Part shown: piece by piece, positions 46,581-58,949 of the stretch | Position numbering within the stretch: position 1 is the stretch's first letter | How the letters are laid out: every line of letters starts with the position of its first letter | Source of the DNA: Phytoseiulus persimilis | Lineage: Eukaryota; Arthropoda; Arachnida; Mesostigmata; Phytoseiidae | NCBI GenBank assembly: GCA_037576195.1 | Contig: CM075104.1 | Coordinates: 9,554,775 to 9,618,774, forward strand | Length of the DNA: 64,000 bases | Direction: 5' to 3' | Translations under genes and position numbers: made by a program | The notes under the pieces: model-generated | Seen by the model: only the letters and a program-made list of their open reading frames with translations | What the model was told of the DNA's origin: nothing | Databases searched by the model: none

Positions 46581-47833
46581 AATTCAGAGAGACACCATGC
46601 CTTGCTCTACTCGTTTTTGAAGCAAGACACCGACAACAATCAGAACGGGCTTCGTTGCCGAGGAAGAGGTGCACACACATGACTCGTGTGCGTTCAGGCC
46701 TAATGATCCACGCAACGAGGAATATGGGGCTTCGTCCGATCTGTCTCTCCAGTCGAGCGAGCGAGCAACTAACTAGCCGCGTATCCAGCTCCACATCCCG
46801 CTCGTTCGTTGGAGACCCACCCGCTGGGCGTTCTATTTAATATTCTCTGTGCACATCCTGCCGACCGACCGCTCTATCCTGTGTCCGCTCATCCTCTATC
46901 GCGAGCGGCCGATTCTGCGACGCTCCTGCGGCTTTCAGCGGGGAAGCAACCTACATTTTGACTGGAGCAGCCGGGAAGCGCGCCGGGGAGCACTCGGGCG
47001 TTTGTCGTGTGCCGGCCAAACTTTATACACTCGGAAGTAACGCCGGAAGTTGAGTGGGCCAACAAATTCCGAATCTCTCCCGCCTGCCTCGCCATCGCTG
47101 GGGGCCAGCAGACTGGCTGGCCGCCTTGTTTGCTGAACGGAGCGTTTGACCGTGAGTCTTGACGACTTGCACTCTGTTACCAGCCTGGTTAGTGGCCGTA
47201 GACCAACAGCCAAGCTTGCTTGATGATCCACGGTCGCAGAGCTGGGGGAAGGGGGCGACAAGCCTTGGGTGGATGGTCGGACTGGATAACGTTTATAGCT
47301 CCTGCGCAAGAGAGTCTTTAAACGGTTGTAAAGGAGACACCTAAATCAAGAAGATGCTCGAGAGTTATTTGCAATCACTCGGACGCGCGATAAACACCGA
47401 CCGAATTTCCGGTGAAATATCTGTTTCGGGACGGTGTGTTCATGATTGTGGCCATTGGGTGATTCCCGAGGGTCACTGAGGGGGGATGGGGGTTCGCGGG
47501 AAACCACGCGAGGAGTTTGGCGCAGGATCCTCGATGGAAAAACTTCAGAGACCCGATCGAAGATATGTTGGAACGAAGAATTAGCGAGGAGAGTCGTGGC
47601 GGCAGACAGAGGGAAGCGGTGGAGGAAACGAGGGGGTAGCTCAGCATACATTAGACACTTGACGGGCAGATGGTTCTTGACCAAGAGCTCGGGTCGGAGG
47701 AGCTCAACAGCTGTTTCGAGGGCCTGACAATCGAACGGAAAACCAACGACAAAGAGAAGTACACTCTTCAAAAGTTAAGCTGACAACGTTAAGTTCATTG
47801 TTCGGTAGGGGGTCGTGGAATCGGGTCAGGAAT

Positions 47834-47852
47834 GGGGGGGGGGGGGGGGGGG
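47834..47852. repeat. G19 homopolymer
   Basis: Nineteen consecutive G. With the C23 run at 33637 it is one of two very long C/G homopolymers. Can form intermolecular or slipped G-quadruplexes; the assembled length is uncertain. Confidence 0.97.
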
Positions 47853-48137
47853 CGACTGGAGAAAATGAGCGAAACGAGGAAGGCCGACTCGGTGTCAAAC
47901 GCAGAAACCGTTATGCGCCCGGAGTTTCTGCTTTTTTTTTGTGGGGGCTCGCTCGGTACCGTCGCTGATGTTCTCCGATGCCCCCCTCCCTCTTGCCCGA
48001 CTCGGCTGATCGGCATCGTGCCATGCCCCTGATTGAGACTTAGGGAAACGCCGGCGAGATTATTGAATTTAATCAGCGGTGGTGCCGTGACACTTCGCTC
48101 CAGCGACGCCATTGTCAAGGGATGTGCGCAGCAAACG

Positions 48138-48149
48138 CACACACACACA
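48138..48149. repeat. (CA)6 microsatellite
   Basis: Six CA units inside a 222-codon plus-strand frame (48033-48701) that lacks an ATG at its head and has no splice support. Confidence 0.85.
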
Positions 48150-51100
48150 TCGACACCACAATTATATTTGGCCCTCTCGACCGACTTTCGCGGTGCCACT
48201 AGGGAACGCGTGATTGCAGCCGACGGGGTTTCCGCACCTCGCCCTCACGCTCGGGTCCAGTTGTCTGTGCTTTCCTTAATACTTCCTGAATTCCATCAAC
48301 GAGGTCTCAAACTGGAGCTTGCGGGTTTCGCCTCGGTCATGAACCTCTACGCAGGCGATGCACCACAAACGGAGAGAGCCATCCTCGCTCGAATATTCCA
48401 GGCGGCATACCCGATCGGTCACGGGAGCGGGGAAGCCTTCGCTGAAATTTATGGGATTAAGGTTTGTGCAGTTCACCGAGGCGACGCACACCATCAGAAA
48501 CTGCTTCGCGGGCAACAGGCAGATTGTGGAAACAGATTGGCGGCGAAATTATCTTCTCGTAGAGTAACGGCGAACACAAGACTTGGCGTTGCCTCCGTGG
48601 TGGGGATATCAGGGGGAATGCCCCTCCGGGCTGCCGCAATCAAGGGACAATTCACGTTTCACTGCACAAACGAATATGCAGTCAGCCATTTGCCAGCTTG
48701 ACAAGCAAGCAGCAAAGCAGTTACTCAGTCAGCCGGCTTGCGCGGAGCAACCACACACAAGGACGAAAGTACGGGAAGCGCACCCCAATGTCCACCGACA
48801 TTGTTTGAACGGAACAGCTTCGTGCGCCCATCGAACAATCGGAAACAGCTCGAGCCATTCGTTCTGGGCCAGAACTCAAGATTTTCGGCCCGCGAATTTC
48901 CGGTTGAGAGCAATGGTTGCCAAGGGTTCGGCTCTCTGACCCCTCTGAAATCGGTGGAAGTGCGAGTTGCATGCTCTGGTTTCGTGGACGAGCATCGCGA
49001 GGCTGTCGGTGGGGTGTCTTGTATAGCCAGTTGTGTCAGCAACTACGACAACAACAACAATGACAGCAGGAGCAACAACATCAACGATGACGATCGCGGC
49101 GGCGAGAGTCCACCAACGAAATGGCGAGATATCTTATCTTTGCTCAGCGTTCCTTTCTTCGCAGCGAGTTCGCTTCCCTCCCGCTCACTCGCTTGCTCGA
49201 CCGACCGAGTTACCTACCAACCAAGCTCACAGCCGCAGGTTCGGCAACCGGAAGCCAGATAAGCACTTTATGGTGATTGAACTCACCGGTTGCAGAAGGA
49301 ACACTCACTTGCCAAGGATATGTGGAGGAGGCGTGGATGAGGACCGACACGAGCCCGGGAAGCTGGGGGACAAGGAGCAACTATTCCGCAGATCCTTCTA
49401 ATTCTGCTTTGGGGGAAAGGAAACAGGGTTCCGAAATTGAAGCGGTTGAAACAGGCGGGCCGGTTAGAGTTTTGGGGCCGTGTCGTAGGATGTGGGTGGA
49501 AGTACGGTCGAGAGGGGCAGGGAGGAAACGGGGCGGGGTAACAAGTGTGGCAAGGGTCGCCGAAAAGCTAAAATCGGGGGCAAGTGAGTGCCCTGTTGTT
49601 GGAGGCATCGGACGGCTCACGCTCTCTCTCAAGCTCGGTCGACGTTGCTGAGCGTGACATGAGTTTAATTAATGTTTCGCGTCGCTTCACCAAGCGTGCA
49701 ACGAGCTCTCGATCTTGAGTTGTTCGCTCTGTCCATCCTTTCCATTCACTTCTTTCCCCTTCCTCCGGGCCCGAACTCCCCACCCATCCGGACTTCCTCC
49801 CAGCCGTCTGAAGGAGCGAAACGATTCCTCCAACTGAAGTTAGCCCTCCGGAGAAGCTCGGCCCCCGGCTGAAATTGAACTCTCAATTTCACGCCCCTAT
49901 TTTAGACCACATACACTTGCACGCACAGAGACAATGGTGCTCCAACAAACGCTGCTCTCGATCCCCAGTGATCGTGTTCCCCGTCTCTGCACCCCACGAG
50001 CTCCTTGGTTCAATTACCGCCTGGCCTCCACGGGGAACTTTGAGGAGTTCTCCTTTCAGATGGTGACTCTGATCTCTCGCAAGTTTGTTGGGAATATTTC
50101 TCCCGACTCCAGGCGGAACTGAGACCCACAACCAAATCGTTATCAGCACGAGATCCCCTCGCGAGTACACCAGACGCGCCTGATTCCTCTGAGCTTCCGG
50201 GTCGCTCCTCAAATACCCACGTCGATTACTACTAAAGCCGGTCGATGTGGAGTTTAGTCGATACCACGCGAAAAATACAGGGCCAGAATCGAGATGTGAT
50301 GGCGAAGATTAGAAATATGGAGCGGGATCCTCGTCGGAGATGCTCTCGACGATTCCTGAGCCGGACTCGTTGAGACTGCCAATCAAAACGGGGGTAGAGC
50401 TCTTGAGGATGAGGTGAGGTTCTGTTTGTGCAGATGCTGCTCTCCTGCGTTCGCCTCTGTTGAGGACCCTTGATCGGTCTCGTAGCTTCATCTGCTTATT
50501 TTCATTGTTATAGATTGGCTTTCTCATCCGATCGACCCCACGCGACACACCATGCGCTGACTCCAAGTCGGGGATAGTTGTTCCCCAGTCCACGGACACA
50601 ACGGGCGCTTAGATATATTTGACGAACTGTTCCTCAGAACGGTGATCCGACCGTCCTCCGAAGTGGAGACACATGGATGCGCTGAATAATTGAACTATAT
50701 TCGGGAAAAAGTTGTAAATCGGTCGGCTTCACAAAACTTAAACGTCGCCTCTTGAGATCGCCATTGACCTGAGCTCGAGAAGTACTTGGCGTTCAAGCGT
50801 GGATAACACGCACCGAGCGGAACGAGAGAGGAAATGACGGCGTCTTCGTTTCCACCAGAAGCGATGATAAAAATGCAATGGAGAACGAGTTCTTTGGCAA
50901 CTTTGGACAACTAGCGTCTCTTCTTTCCTCTTGTTCTTCATGCCTGTTCAGGTCTGCCTAGGTCCCGATGTCGCTACACATGTTCTCCCGTCTCTCAGTT
51001 AGCTCTTTCCTGCCACCGCTGCCGACACGGAAGAAATGCGCGGCTGGCAAAGAGTAGTTTTGCATTTTTATGCTGTGTGAGCGGATTCGTTTCTCGTCGG

Positions 51101-53081
51101 CGTTCCCCTGCTTCTTCAACATAGCCGTTTCCCCAGTACTCTTCTTCCTTGTTCGAGTTTGTTCCAGCTCACGGGAGGAGTTTTCCCAGTATTTGTCATT
51201 ATAACACAGGAGAACGGAGACGACGACGTTTCCATATTGGAAGGATCGAGGCAGACCTGTCATCGCCGAACGTGGAAGATGCTTCTTTTTTCTCCCTACC
51301 TTGCTGCCAACCACTGCCTCCTCGAGTCGGCGACGACTGACTCGGGTTTTTGTCGAGGCCGTCACCATGTTCTCGAAGAACTTCTCGTCGAAAAATCGCT
51401 GGCCAAAATACATCTCATGTGGCAAACGCCGTATCCGGTCGAGCACTTGGACGGCTTCTGTTCGACTTAACGTAATTAGGAACGAATGGACAACGAGCGA
51501 CCAGAGTAGACGAACGACTGTTGGCCCAAGCGAGGATTTGCGTCTTCCATGTTGAACAATTCCCTAATGCGTGGACTTTGTTCTTGGATTTGCCTCGAAA
51601 CTTGCCTCTGCTCCCCCTCGTCGACGTCCCCCTCGGAGCGTTACTGCAGTAGACGAAGAAGAAAAAGGCGCCCTGATGTCCTCTTCATCCCTTTTATTGC
51701 GGCGTCAGTAATTGTATAGTGGTCTGGGCAAGCGACCGCTGACCGAGCGCCTAAACGTTGCCGTCCGCTTTTTGTTCTTGGCCCATTGTAATCATGTGAC
51801 AATGGTCTGCCTCTGAGCTTGCCCTGTTCTCCACTCTTCCGATTCGCTCAGGTCCAACGTCCTTCTGTGCTCCATCTACCCCAACCCTCCTGAGCGCCTT
51901 TTCCACTGTGATTCTTGGGCTTGTTTTGACCTCCGAGGAGTCGAAAAAGGCCGATAGGAAGAAGTTGCAAAGGGTGGCGTGGGTTTGTGGGCGGTGGTGC
52001 TGGTTGACTCACAAGCCGCCTGACCAACCGGTCCACTGACCAACCGACAAGAGGCCAGAACCAAACTGTTGACCACACCCGGACCGACGCAACTTCGAAG
52101 GCGTCCCACGAGTCATCGATGAGGGGTGTGACCGTTTTTCAGCGTGGCCTCACACTTTCCAAGTCGAGACTTTCGGCTCACTCTCGAAACGATTCTCCGT
52201 CTTTGTTGTCCTGCTCTCTGCTCCTCAGGCTCGCCTTCCGTCTCCGAAATGGCCTAGGTCATCAAGGCCACGGGACGAAAGTTTCCGAATGAATTTTAGA
52301 ACATCCTACAGCCTTCGTGGCGGCGGCTGCCATGTTTTCGCTCGACATTGTGAGACGCCCGGGTGCCGTTCTCCGCTCGTGCGCACGAGCCTGCGTCGTG
52401 GATTCACCTTGATGCGAGTCTTCCGCTAATGATTTCTGACGTTAGCTCCTTAATGATTATTTCGGGCGGGCCGACTGCGCACCAGAATCAGGAGAAAAAA
52501 CAGAATGTCCATGAAAATTTCATTCTCCAACGAGTTTCCTCATCAGGGGTGTCCAAAAGACTCGAGGAGTAATTTTCGTGGTACAGCGTGCAGTTCAAGT
52601 TGTCCATTGCGGCTCAACAAGTACTTCCACGTCGAATTCCAACCGCGGTCGATTCGATGCTCGGCTCATCGGGGGCGGCGGGGCTCGATCCGCTCCGAAA
52701 AACGTTTCCGCTCGTCATCCCAAGTTTCCGCCCATTTCCTCCAGCGACCTTCCCCATCGATTTTGTCGATTGTTTTTTGAATTACCTCTTTCGGCCGTCG
52801 TTCCCGGAGACGCGAACGGAGGGCGACGAAGTGATGAACAATGACTGCGGTCGTATTCATCGCTGGTAGGCTTGGCGTAGGGTGTCGGTGGCGCATGTGT
52901 AGCATGTAGCGCTCCCTACCGCGCCTGGGACGAGAGGGAACATGGAGCGATAAGACAAGTTCGTCGTTCGCCGAGGTGCGTAAAGGGCCATAACGGTCAG
53001 GGCGGCAAACTACAGAAGACGTTCCATGTCGGAGTCTATGGCGTGGTTACGGTTTGTGAGGGAGAGATCGGTCGACCCAAC

Positions 53082-53124
53082 CAGCGAGCGGGCGGGCGGG
53101 CGAATGCATGCGTGCGTGTGGGTA
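53082..53124. repeat. GCGG/TGCG-type simple repeat
   Basis: GAGC, GGGC and then ATGC/GTGC units in succession over about 40 bases. Confidence 0.75.
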
Positions 53125-55520
53125 TGCTGTTGCTCTTCTGACTCGTCGCTTGGCGTGCCGGCTCGCCTCGCTAGCTGGCCGGAATTTATGACATGAGATG
53201 ACGGGACTAAAGTCCTAGATTCCATTTTAGAGTAGATGCCGCCGCCGCCACCAGCACTGACGCCATAAAGTTCTGGTTGGTTCGGGGGTGTCGGAACCCG
53301 CCAGCCTCCCGGCCTTTCGGCGGGACCGTTGTAGTCGCTGGTGGTGTTGATGCTCTCCTGCGGGGGACATTCGAAAGCAAACATTCCGAATGTTTATCGG
53401 CTGGCTTTCTCTCCATATTCACGGACTGACTGACGGCCGGCTAACCGGTCGGTCGGATTCAGCTGATCGTGCGGATTCTTCAAGAATCCAAGCACCGAAC
53501 GGGGATCCGGGCAGACCGACGAGCCGAGCCACAACGAATGGCTCCGAGCGACGGAACTCGCTTTGTTGGTTGTGTTCTGGGTGGCCAAGGCTGCAGAGTT
53601 GTAGTTCGAGTTTGTTTACGAATAACGAGGCGAGTAGAGTCTCCATAACTCCATATTGAGACTCAGTCTGGTCGGAGGTGGTATATCCAATTTCCAGCAC
53701 AATTTGTCTCGAGCGCGCGCGCCGGCCGCTAGAACCGTTTGTCACAAAGTGTCATTTCGACTGTGATCATCCTCTTTTCAATGATGGCGCGTTCACCCCG
53801 GCCTGTTCGCTCGCAGACAGCCTGGCCTGCCGCCGTAGCGCTTCCTCAAAATTTTCTCGTTCTGTGGAAGAGCATGAACCCAGTCATCTCTGGTCTCGCG
53901 GTTCCTTCCGTCCAGGCTTTCTTCCGAAACAGAGGAGCGGTGGCGGCGGCCGGCGAATCTCCGTTAGTGGAAGTTCTGTACTCGAGGACTGGACTGAAAC
54001 CGTCCAGGCATTGAGTTTCTTTCGGCCGCTCACTCGCGGATGGCACTTCCTGTTTATTTTCAATGGAAACACTGGCAGACACGCCTGCGAGGCGAGCTAA
54101 ACCACGGACGGAGAGACGATCGCCTGCCGTAGAGGCAAGCTGTGCGCATATCACCTCTGACAACGGAGTTCACGATCGAGACCCGACGGAGTCCGAGCCC
54201 GGGCTTCGCGTCTCCGGCTGGACCGTCCGGGAAAGAAGGTGAAATGTTCGCGGAATCTCGATGACTACCGTGCGCTTTGGGAGAGCTCGACTTTCTTGTT
54301 GTTCCCTCGTCCTCCCTTTCCTCGGTTATTTCCGAACAGAAGTCCACTAACTCATAAGAAATGGTTTCCACATTGACGACGACCGAGGCGTCAAGGGCCT
54401 TTGGTCGCTCTTCTTTCCTCGGTCCCGTCAGTGTGAGTGATTTAAAGTGAAAGCTCTCCCCTCGCCGTTCCATCGGAGTATTCAGGAGCCATTGTGCGCA
54501 CAGTTCTCATTCATTTAAGAATGATTGTGACTCTGCGTGAGCGGCTCGGTCGACTACTTCTCCTAAGCGCACCGGGGCAGGAGCTGTTTGTCGTTCTAAT
54601 CAATGTCCCTCCGGGGAGTCTGGCGACATCATGGAGGGCCCTCCAGAGATAAGAGGGCCCGGTTGGCGTGTCCACTACCCACCCGGTCGGGGTCGGGCGA
54701 GTACATCTCCGGCTGAGGCAGTTTCGGGGAACAAGAACAACAAGCGCGACAGACGAGGAAATCTCACGTTCCGAACAAATTCCGGGGCTCGTCATTAGGT
54801 TCTAGCCGCGTCAGATCCGTAACAGCCAATTCCAGGGCGGGGCTCAGCTCTCGGAGCCTCGAGTGAGCCGGTGCGCTACGCACATCAATCGCTTGAATCC
54901 CTCAATCATCTATTCACCCTTCCTCGACACCGAATAAGGAGACTGAGGGGTCCAGAGGAGATTCCACGGAATCGCTCATGTTTTGGATGAAACTCCGGGG
55001 TCGTCGCCGAGCGCTGGCAGCCAACCACGAAACGATGCAGAGATTGTCCGGAGCCGTCTCGGATCGGAACACGTGCCTTCGAGGATTTCCTTTTTCGTCC
55101 TCTTCCTTCCGAAAGGTTTCCGACATGTCACAGGAAACGGGGATTCGGAAACGATACGCCGCTGAGGAAAAACGAGCCTCACTTTGAGCTTCAAGTTCGA
55201 GCGGGAGCTCCTAAGCTTTCTCGTCACCGCCGCACGCTGGTCGAAGTTCCACGTCGACGCCGTGTCCACTCTTCTTTTGTTCCGAGATATTCCTCTCGCA
55301 GTTCGAATCAGCGGCATTAGCCTCGCCGACGGGGGGCTCATCGCGACTGGGTTCCCGGGAATCTCGTCCTCTAGAAAATTCTTCGACCGGAGTTCATGAG
55401 CCCCAGTTTTCGGTTGCCGAAAACTCCGCGGAATTTCCGGGTCCCCGTCGAGTGAGGGATCCTACTTAAAACGCAATCAGGAGCCTCAGCCGCTCCGTGG
55501 CACAACGGGCGTCGTGTCTC

Positions 55521-55551
55521 CATCATCAATCAATCAATCCATCCATCCATC
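55521..55551. repeat. (ATCA)n(ATCC)n compound repeat
   Basis: Three to four ATCA units followed by four ATCC units, a compound tetranucleotide microsatellite. Confidence 0.9.
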
Positions 55552-58091
55552 GGTTCATAGTTCCAGCCGTCACCGTTGGGACGGGCGTTGGCAAAGTTCG
55601 ATACCAGCGACATCTGCTCGCCGGACTCCGTCGGCAGACCGAGCCAAAGAGCGATTATTATAACACATCCGTTCTCAAACACGTGTTCCATTGTGGTGGA
55701 ATTGGAAACTCATGAAAAAAGGGAACGAACGAACAACGAGATCCGTGGGCCGAGCCGAGACGCCGTCGGAGCAGCCGTCTTCTTTGTTGTTGGCCTTCTG
55801 ATGGGCTGTACGACTACGTCCACTGCTACGCGTAAATTCGGAGACAATGATCGATAAAGTGACTCCGAGTCACCGACTCGATTGGCTGGCTGAGCGGCTC
55901 GGAGTTTGCTGGCTTCTCGGTCGTCACTGACGAATGGCTCTATGATGGTTAGGTCGAAGAGCATACTGTTCTTTCTTTGATTTGATACATGGTGTGAAAC
56001 AAAGCCGTTGTCCAGCCAAGACCCGCCCGGGCTGACTCGCAGCCGGAGTGACTGGCCGCTTCATTTGTTGAGTCGCCTCAAGACAGAGCTGGCCATGTGG
56101 AAGCAATATGATGCCGCCGTCACCGCCGCCGCTCCCTCGGTTGCCCAGAGTTCGCTGGATAGCCGGTCGGTCGATGTGTTTCTGGATGCAGCTCTCTTTG
56201 TCCGTGCTTCGAGAGTGGAACGAAGGAAAAGTATCACATCATCGACTGTTCCCGATCCCGAGCCGGATCACTAACCGGCTACTCGGGCAGGCGACGGTGT
56301 CTCCCCCGGTGATTCAGTGACTGACGGGCTAGATGTAACTGGCAGGCGTTTCTTTTAACACTTTCCGACACCCACTCCGAGCTCAGGTGATCCAGCAATT
56401 GGGGGCGGTGATCCGACTCCGAGAGCCGGACGCTTGATTCAGCGATCTCCAATGGAGCTCCACTCCCCAAGAATGCCGGAACCCCGGAGACTCGTATCGA
56501 GATTGCGGGAATTTTCGCTGTCACGCGGCCTGGACGACAATATTCTCGTAATGTGGCTGGTTGACTCGGTGGTGGTCAGAAAGAGCGGGAGGGAAACATC
56601 GTTTCAGAAAGATGCTATCCGACCGATCGTCACGTCGGTGATCAACGCTTCGTCGTAGAGCTCACGTATAAATCTCGTAATGAGCCAGTGACAAACGACT
56701 CCGCCAACCAACCGGAGGCCCCCGAACTGACCTCCGAACATGATACACGGCCTGGCAAGATCGTCATCATCCTGGTCGTCGTCGTCGTTGTGATTCGAGT
56801 CCTCATTGATGGCGCAGAACACGGGCACCTAGTTCCAACGACCGCCGCGCATTCATCCTCATTCGTTCGGCTGTTAATCGTTCTCGACTGACTGACTAAC
56901 CGACCGACTACGGGGGCTGGTGCGCGATGCGCAAACGACACGTAGGTTCCCAATCCGAAATCAAAGTCACGAAGCTCAAGTCTCTGACCGATTCCCGGTC
57001 TGTTTCCTCCGCCTCTCACTCGACCATCCTCCTTCCCTAAACCTTTTCCGGAAAGCTACGACTATAACGACGAGATTCCCGCATGATTCCTCAAATTTCC
57101 GACGCTGCGGCGTTCGATCATCACTACATTGGCAGCGCGGTTAAATAAGTGCCACGCATAGGTTGCTCCAATGGGCTCCGAGTCGCATTCGCGGTACTAA
57201 ACAAATGCTTTGTCGGGGAAGGAGGAAAGCGCTGCAACGGCCAACCCAGGACCGTGAGCTCCGACTCGACGTCGAGTATCCATCGGTTCGTTGTAGTTTT
57301 TGACCCCTCTCTTCCCGCTCCGTTCACGGTACATAATTCTTTTTATTCCAAGCTCGGCGGTAGCCGAGTGCGTAAAGCTACGAGAACTCGTGCAATAGAT
57401 GGTATCTGACGGTGCTCGCTCGTTCGGTTTGGGAGGTCACCGGGCGGCTGATCCGACGAACGGCCAGGGATGAATTGTGTTGTTGGAGAAGTGGACGTTG
57501 CACGGTTCCTGAACGCCTGGATGCGGGTCTATGCCCAAACCGCGAGTCCGACTCGGTATGAGTTAATCAGACAGGCTACGGTTGTTGTTCTTCGCGCGCT
57601 TCATGAGAACAACAGTTTGTGGAGACTCACGTAACGCATAACTCGGCAACAAGATGCGGTTCAACTGCGGTGGCAGCGGGGGCTGGATGAGGAGTTAAAC
57701 GGGAGGAGACGGCAGGGCTCCCGCGGAGCTCTCGGAGGGGCCGGGCGGGGTGGGGGTGCGTGAGGGCGAACGGGTGGCAAAATGAGCAATGTCGTTCGGC
57801 GTGCATCATTCCCTTCTCGTGTTCTCGCCTCGCAAACGCAGCAGAACGAACGAGCGAACCAACGCTAATGAGATGTCGTTGTTTTTTACAGGTGAGCAGA
57901 GTAGCAGAGCATACAACACGTTTTTCCGTGGACATATGGTCACTCGCTTCGACCAAATAAACGGCGATCCCATCGAGATGGTACCAGTAGTGTCAGAAAG
58001 AACATCAGCAGCGACACTGAGCCATCAATTGTTTCAAGGGGGCCCAGGCTTTTTAACTCGTAAGCAGCCGGCAGGCAGACGCGCTGGGAAG

Positions 58092-58223
58092 ATGGCTCTT
58101 CTTCCTCCTCTTGTTGTTTCATTTTCCACATTTTTTCTCGCCGCCGCCGCCGTCCCCTTCATCGTTGTCGTTTTCTATGAAGCCAGCAGGAACACACAAC
58201 TCACACAGAATAGAAGCGATTGA
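58092..58223 (+). CDS. Small hydrophobic ORF, 43 residues
   Basis: The ATG has A at -3 and G at +4, the best start context seen here. It encodes MALLPPLVVSFSTFFLAAAA, then VPFIVVVFYEAS and a short polar tail to TGA: one long hydrophobic segment with a charged C-terminus, as in a single-pass microprotein or uncleaved leader. The frame also continues upstream for about 65 codons from a clean acceptor (TTGTTTTTTACAG at about 57,887), so it may instead be the end of a terminal exon. The Ala run comes from a GCC repeat and the Phe/Leu from a CT-rich tract, so chance is a serious alternative. Confidence 0.15.
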   Translation: MALLPPLVVSFSTFFLAAAAVPFIVVVFYEASRNTQLTQNRSD

Positions 58224-58230
58224 GAGAGTC

Positions 58231-58259
58231 GCCTGCCTGCCTGCCCGCCCGGCCGCCCG
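58231..58259. repeat. (CCTG)n(CCCG)n compound repeat
   Basis: GCCTGCCTGCCTGCCC followed by GCCCGG-type units; tetranucleotide expansion. Confidence 0.85.
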
Positions 58260-58949
58260 TCTGTCGGTCTGTTGGTCCGAAGTGTGTGTTCATCCGAAGA
58301 AACAACTACGAGCAGCAATCTACCCGACGGGAACGATGTCGTTGACGTTCACGCCGGTTTTAGGAGATGTCAGGGAAAGAAATGCGCAGCGTCGGCCCCG
58401 ACTGTGAGCTCACTTTCGGAGCAATCGCTGCTCCGTCTTCGAGGGGAGACGAAGGGGCGCACTCGCAGACTCGGAGCGAGTAGTGCGCGAGTTCGAATCT
58501 CGGAAACGCGATGGATATTGCAAGCTCCCAGAATCGGCCCTTGATGAGTCAGTTCTCTCCATCGATGCTTGTTGCCATGTGTGCGATTCACTCATTCTCT
58601 CACTCATTTGAAGTTTCTGCGATGAAAATACTGGCGATAATATGTATTCCACTTGACGGGTAGCGTTGAAACGAGTTGGAACTCAGGAGCGCATGCCATG
58701 GACAGCAATGCTGAGATGGTACTGTTCTCAAGATGGGCGGGCGCCCTTCCGAGGGATGGGAGATCGGACGAGCCATTCGTCTCTTGGGAAGGCATCAGAA
58801 GCGAGGCAGAGGGTGGATCGAACAAATCGAACCCGGACGATGCCGATCCGAAGAAGTTCACGGAGGTAAAGGGGGTCGTCGAACGAGGAGTGGATGCTAA
58901 CGAAGTGAAACAGAAAATAGGAAGACCAACTCGTGAAAATGAAAAATGA

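Larger units (their letters stand above)
48160..57780. other. No confident gene
   Basis: Many overlapping frames, none with combined support. The plus-strand frame at 49,290-49,587 lies between a fair acceptor (CACCGGTTGCAG) and a GTGAGT donor and begins AEGTLTCQGYVEEAWM, the best of the region, but its second half is Gly/Arg-rich. The 51,560-51,840 and 57,410-57,620 stretches are nearly free of open frames. Confidence 0.35.

Noticed and set aside
48033-48701. A 222-codon plus-strand frame.
   Set aside because: It starts with TTG, reads through a CA microsatellite, has no splice support, and competes with protein-like frames on both strands.
57355-57440. An A-box-like string (TAGCCGAGTGCGTAA) resembling the start of a tRNA-Ser or tRNA-Leu.
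   Set aside because: No GTTCRANNC B-box at the right distance and no matching acceptor stem.
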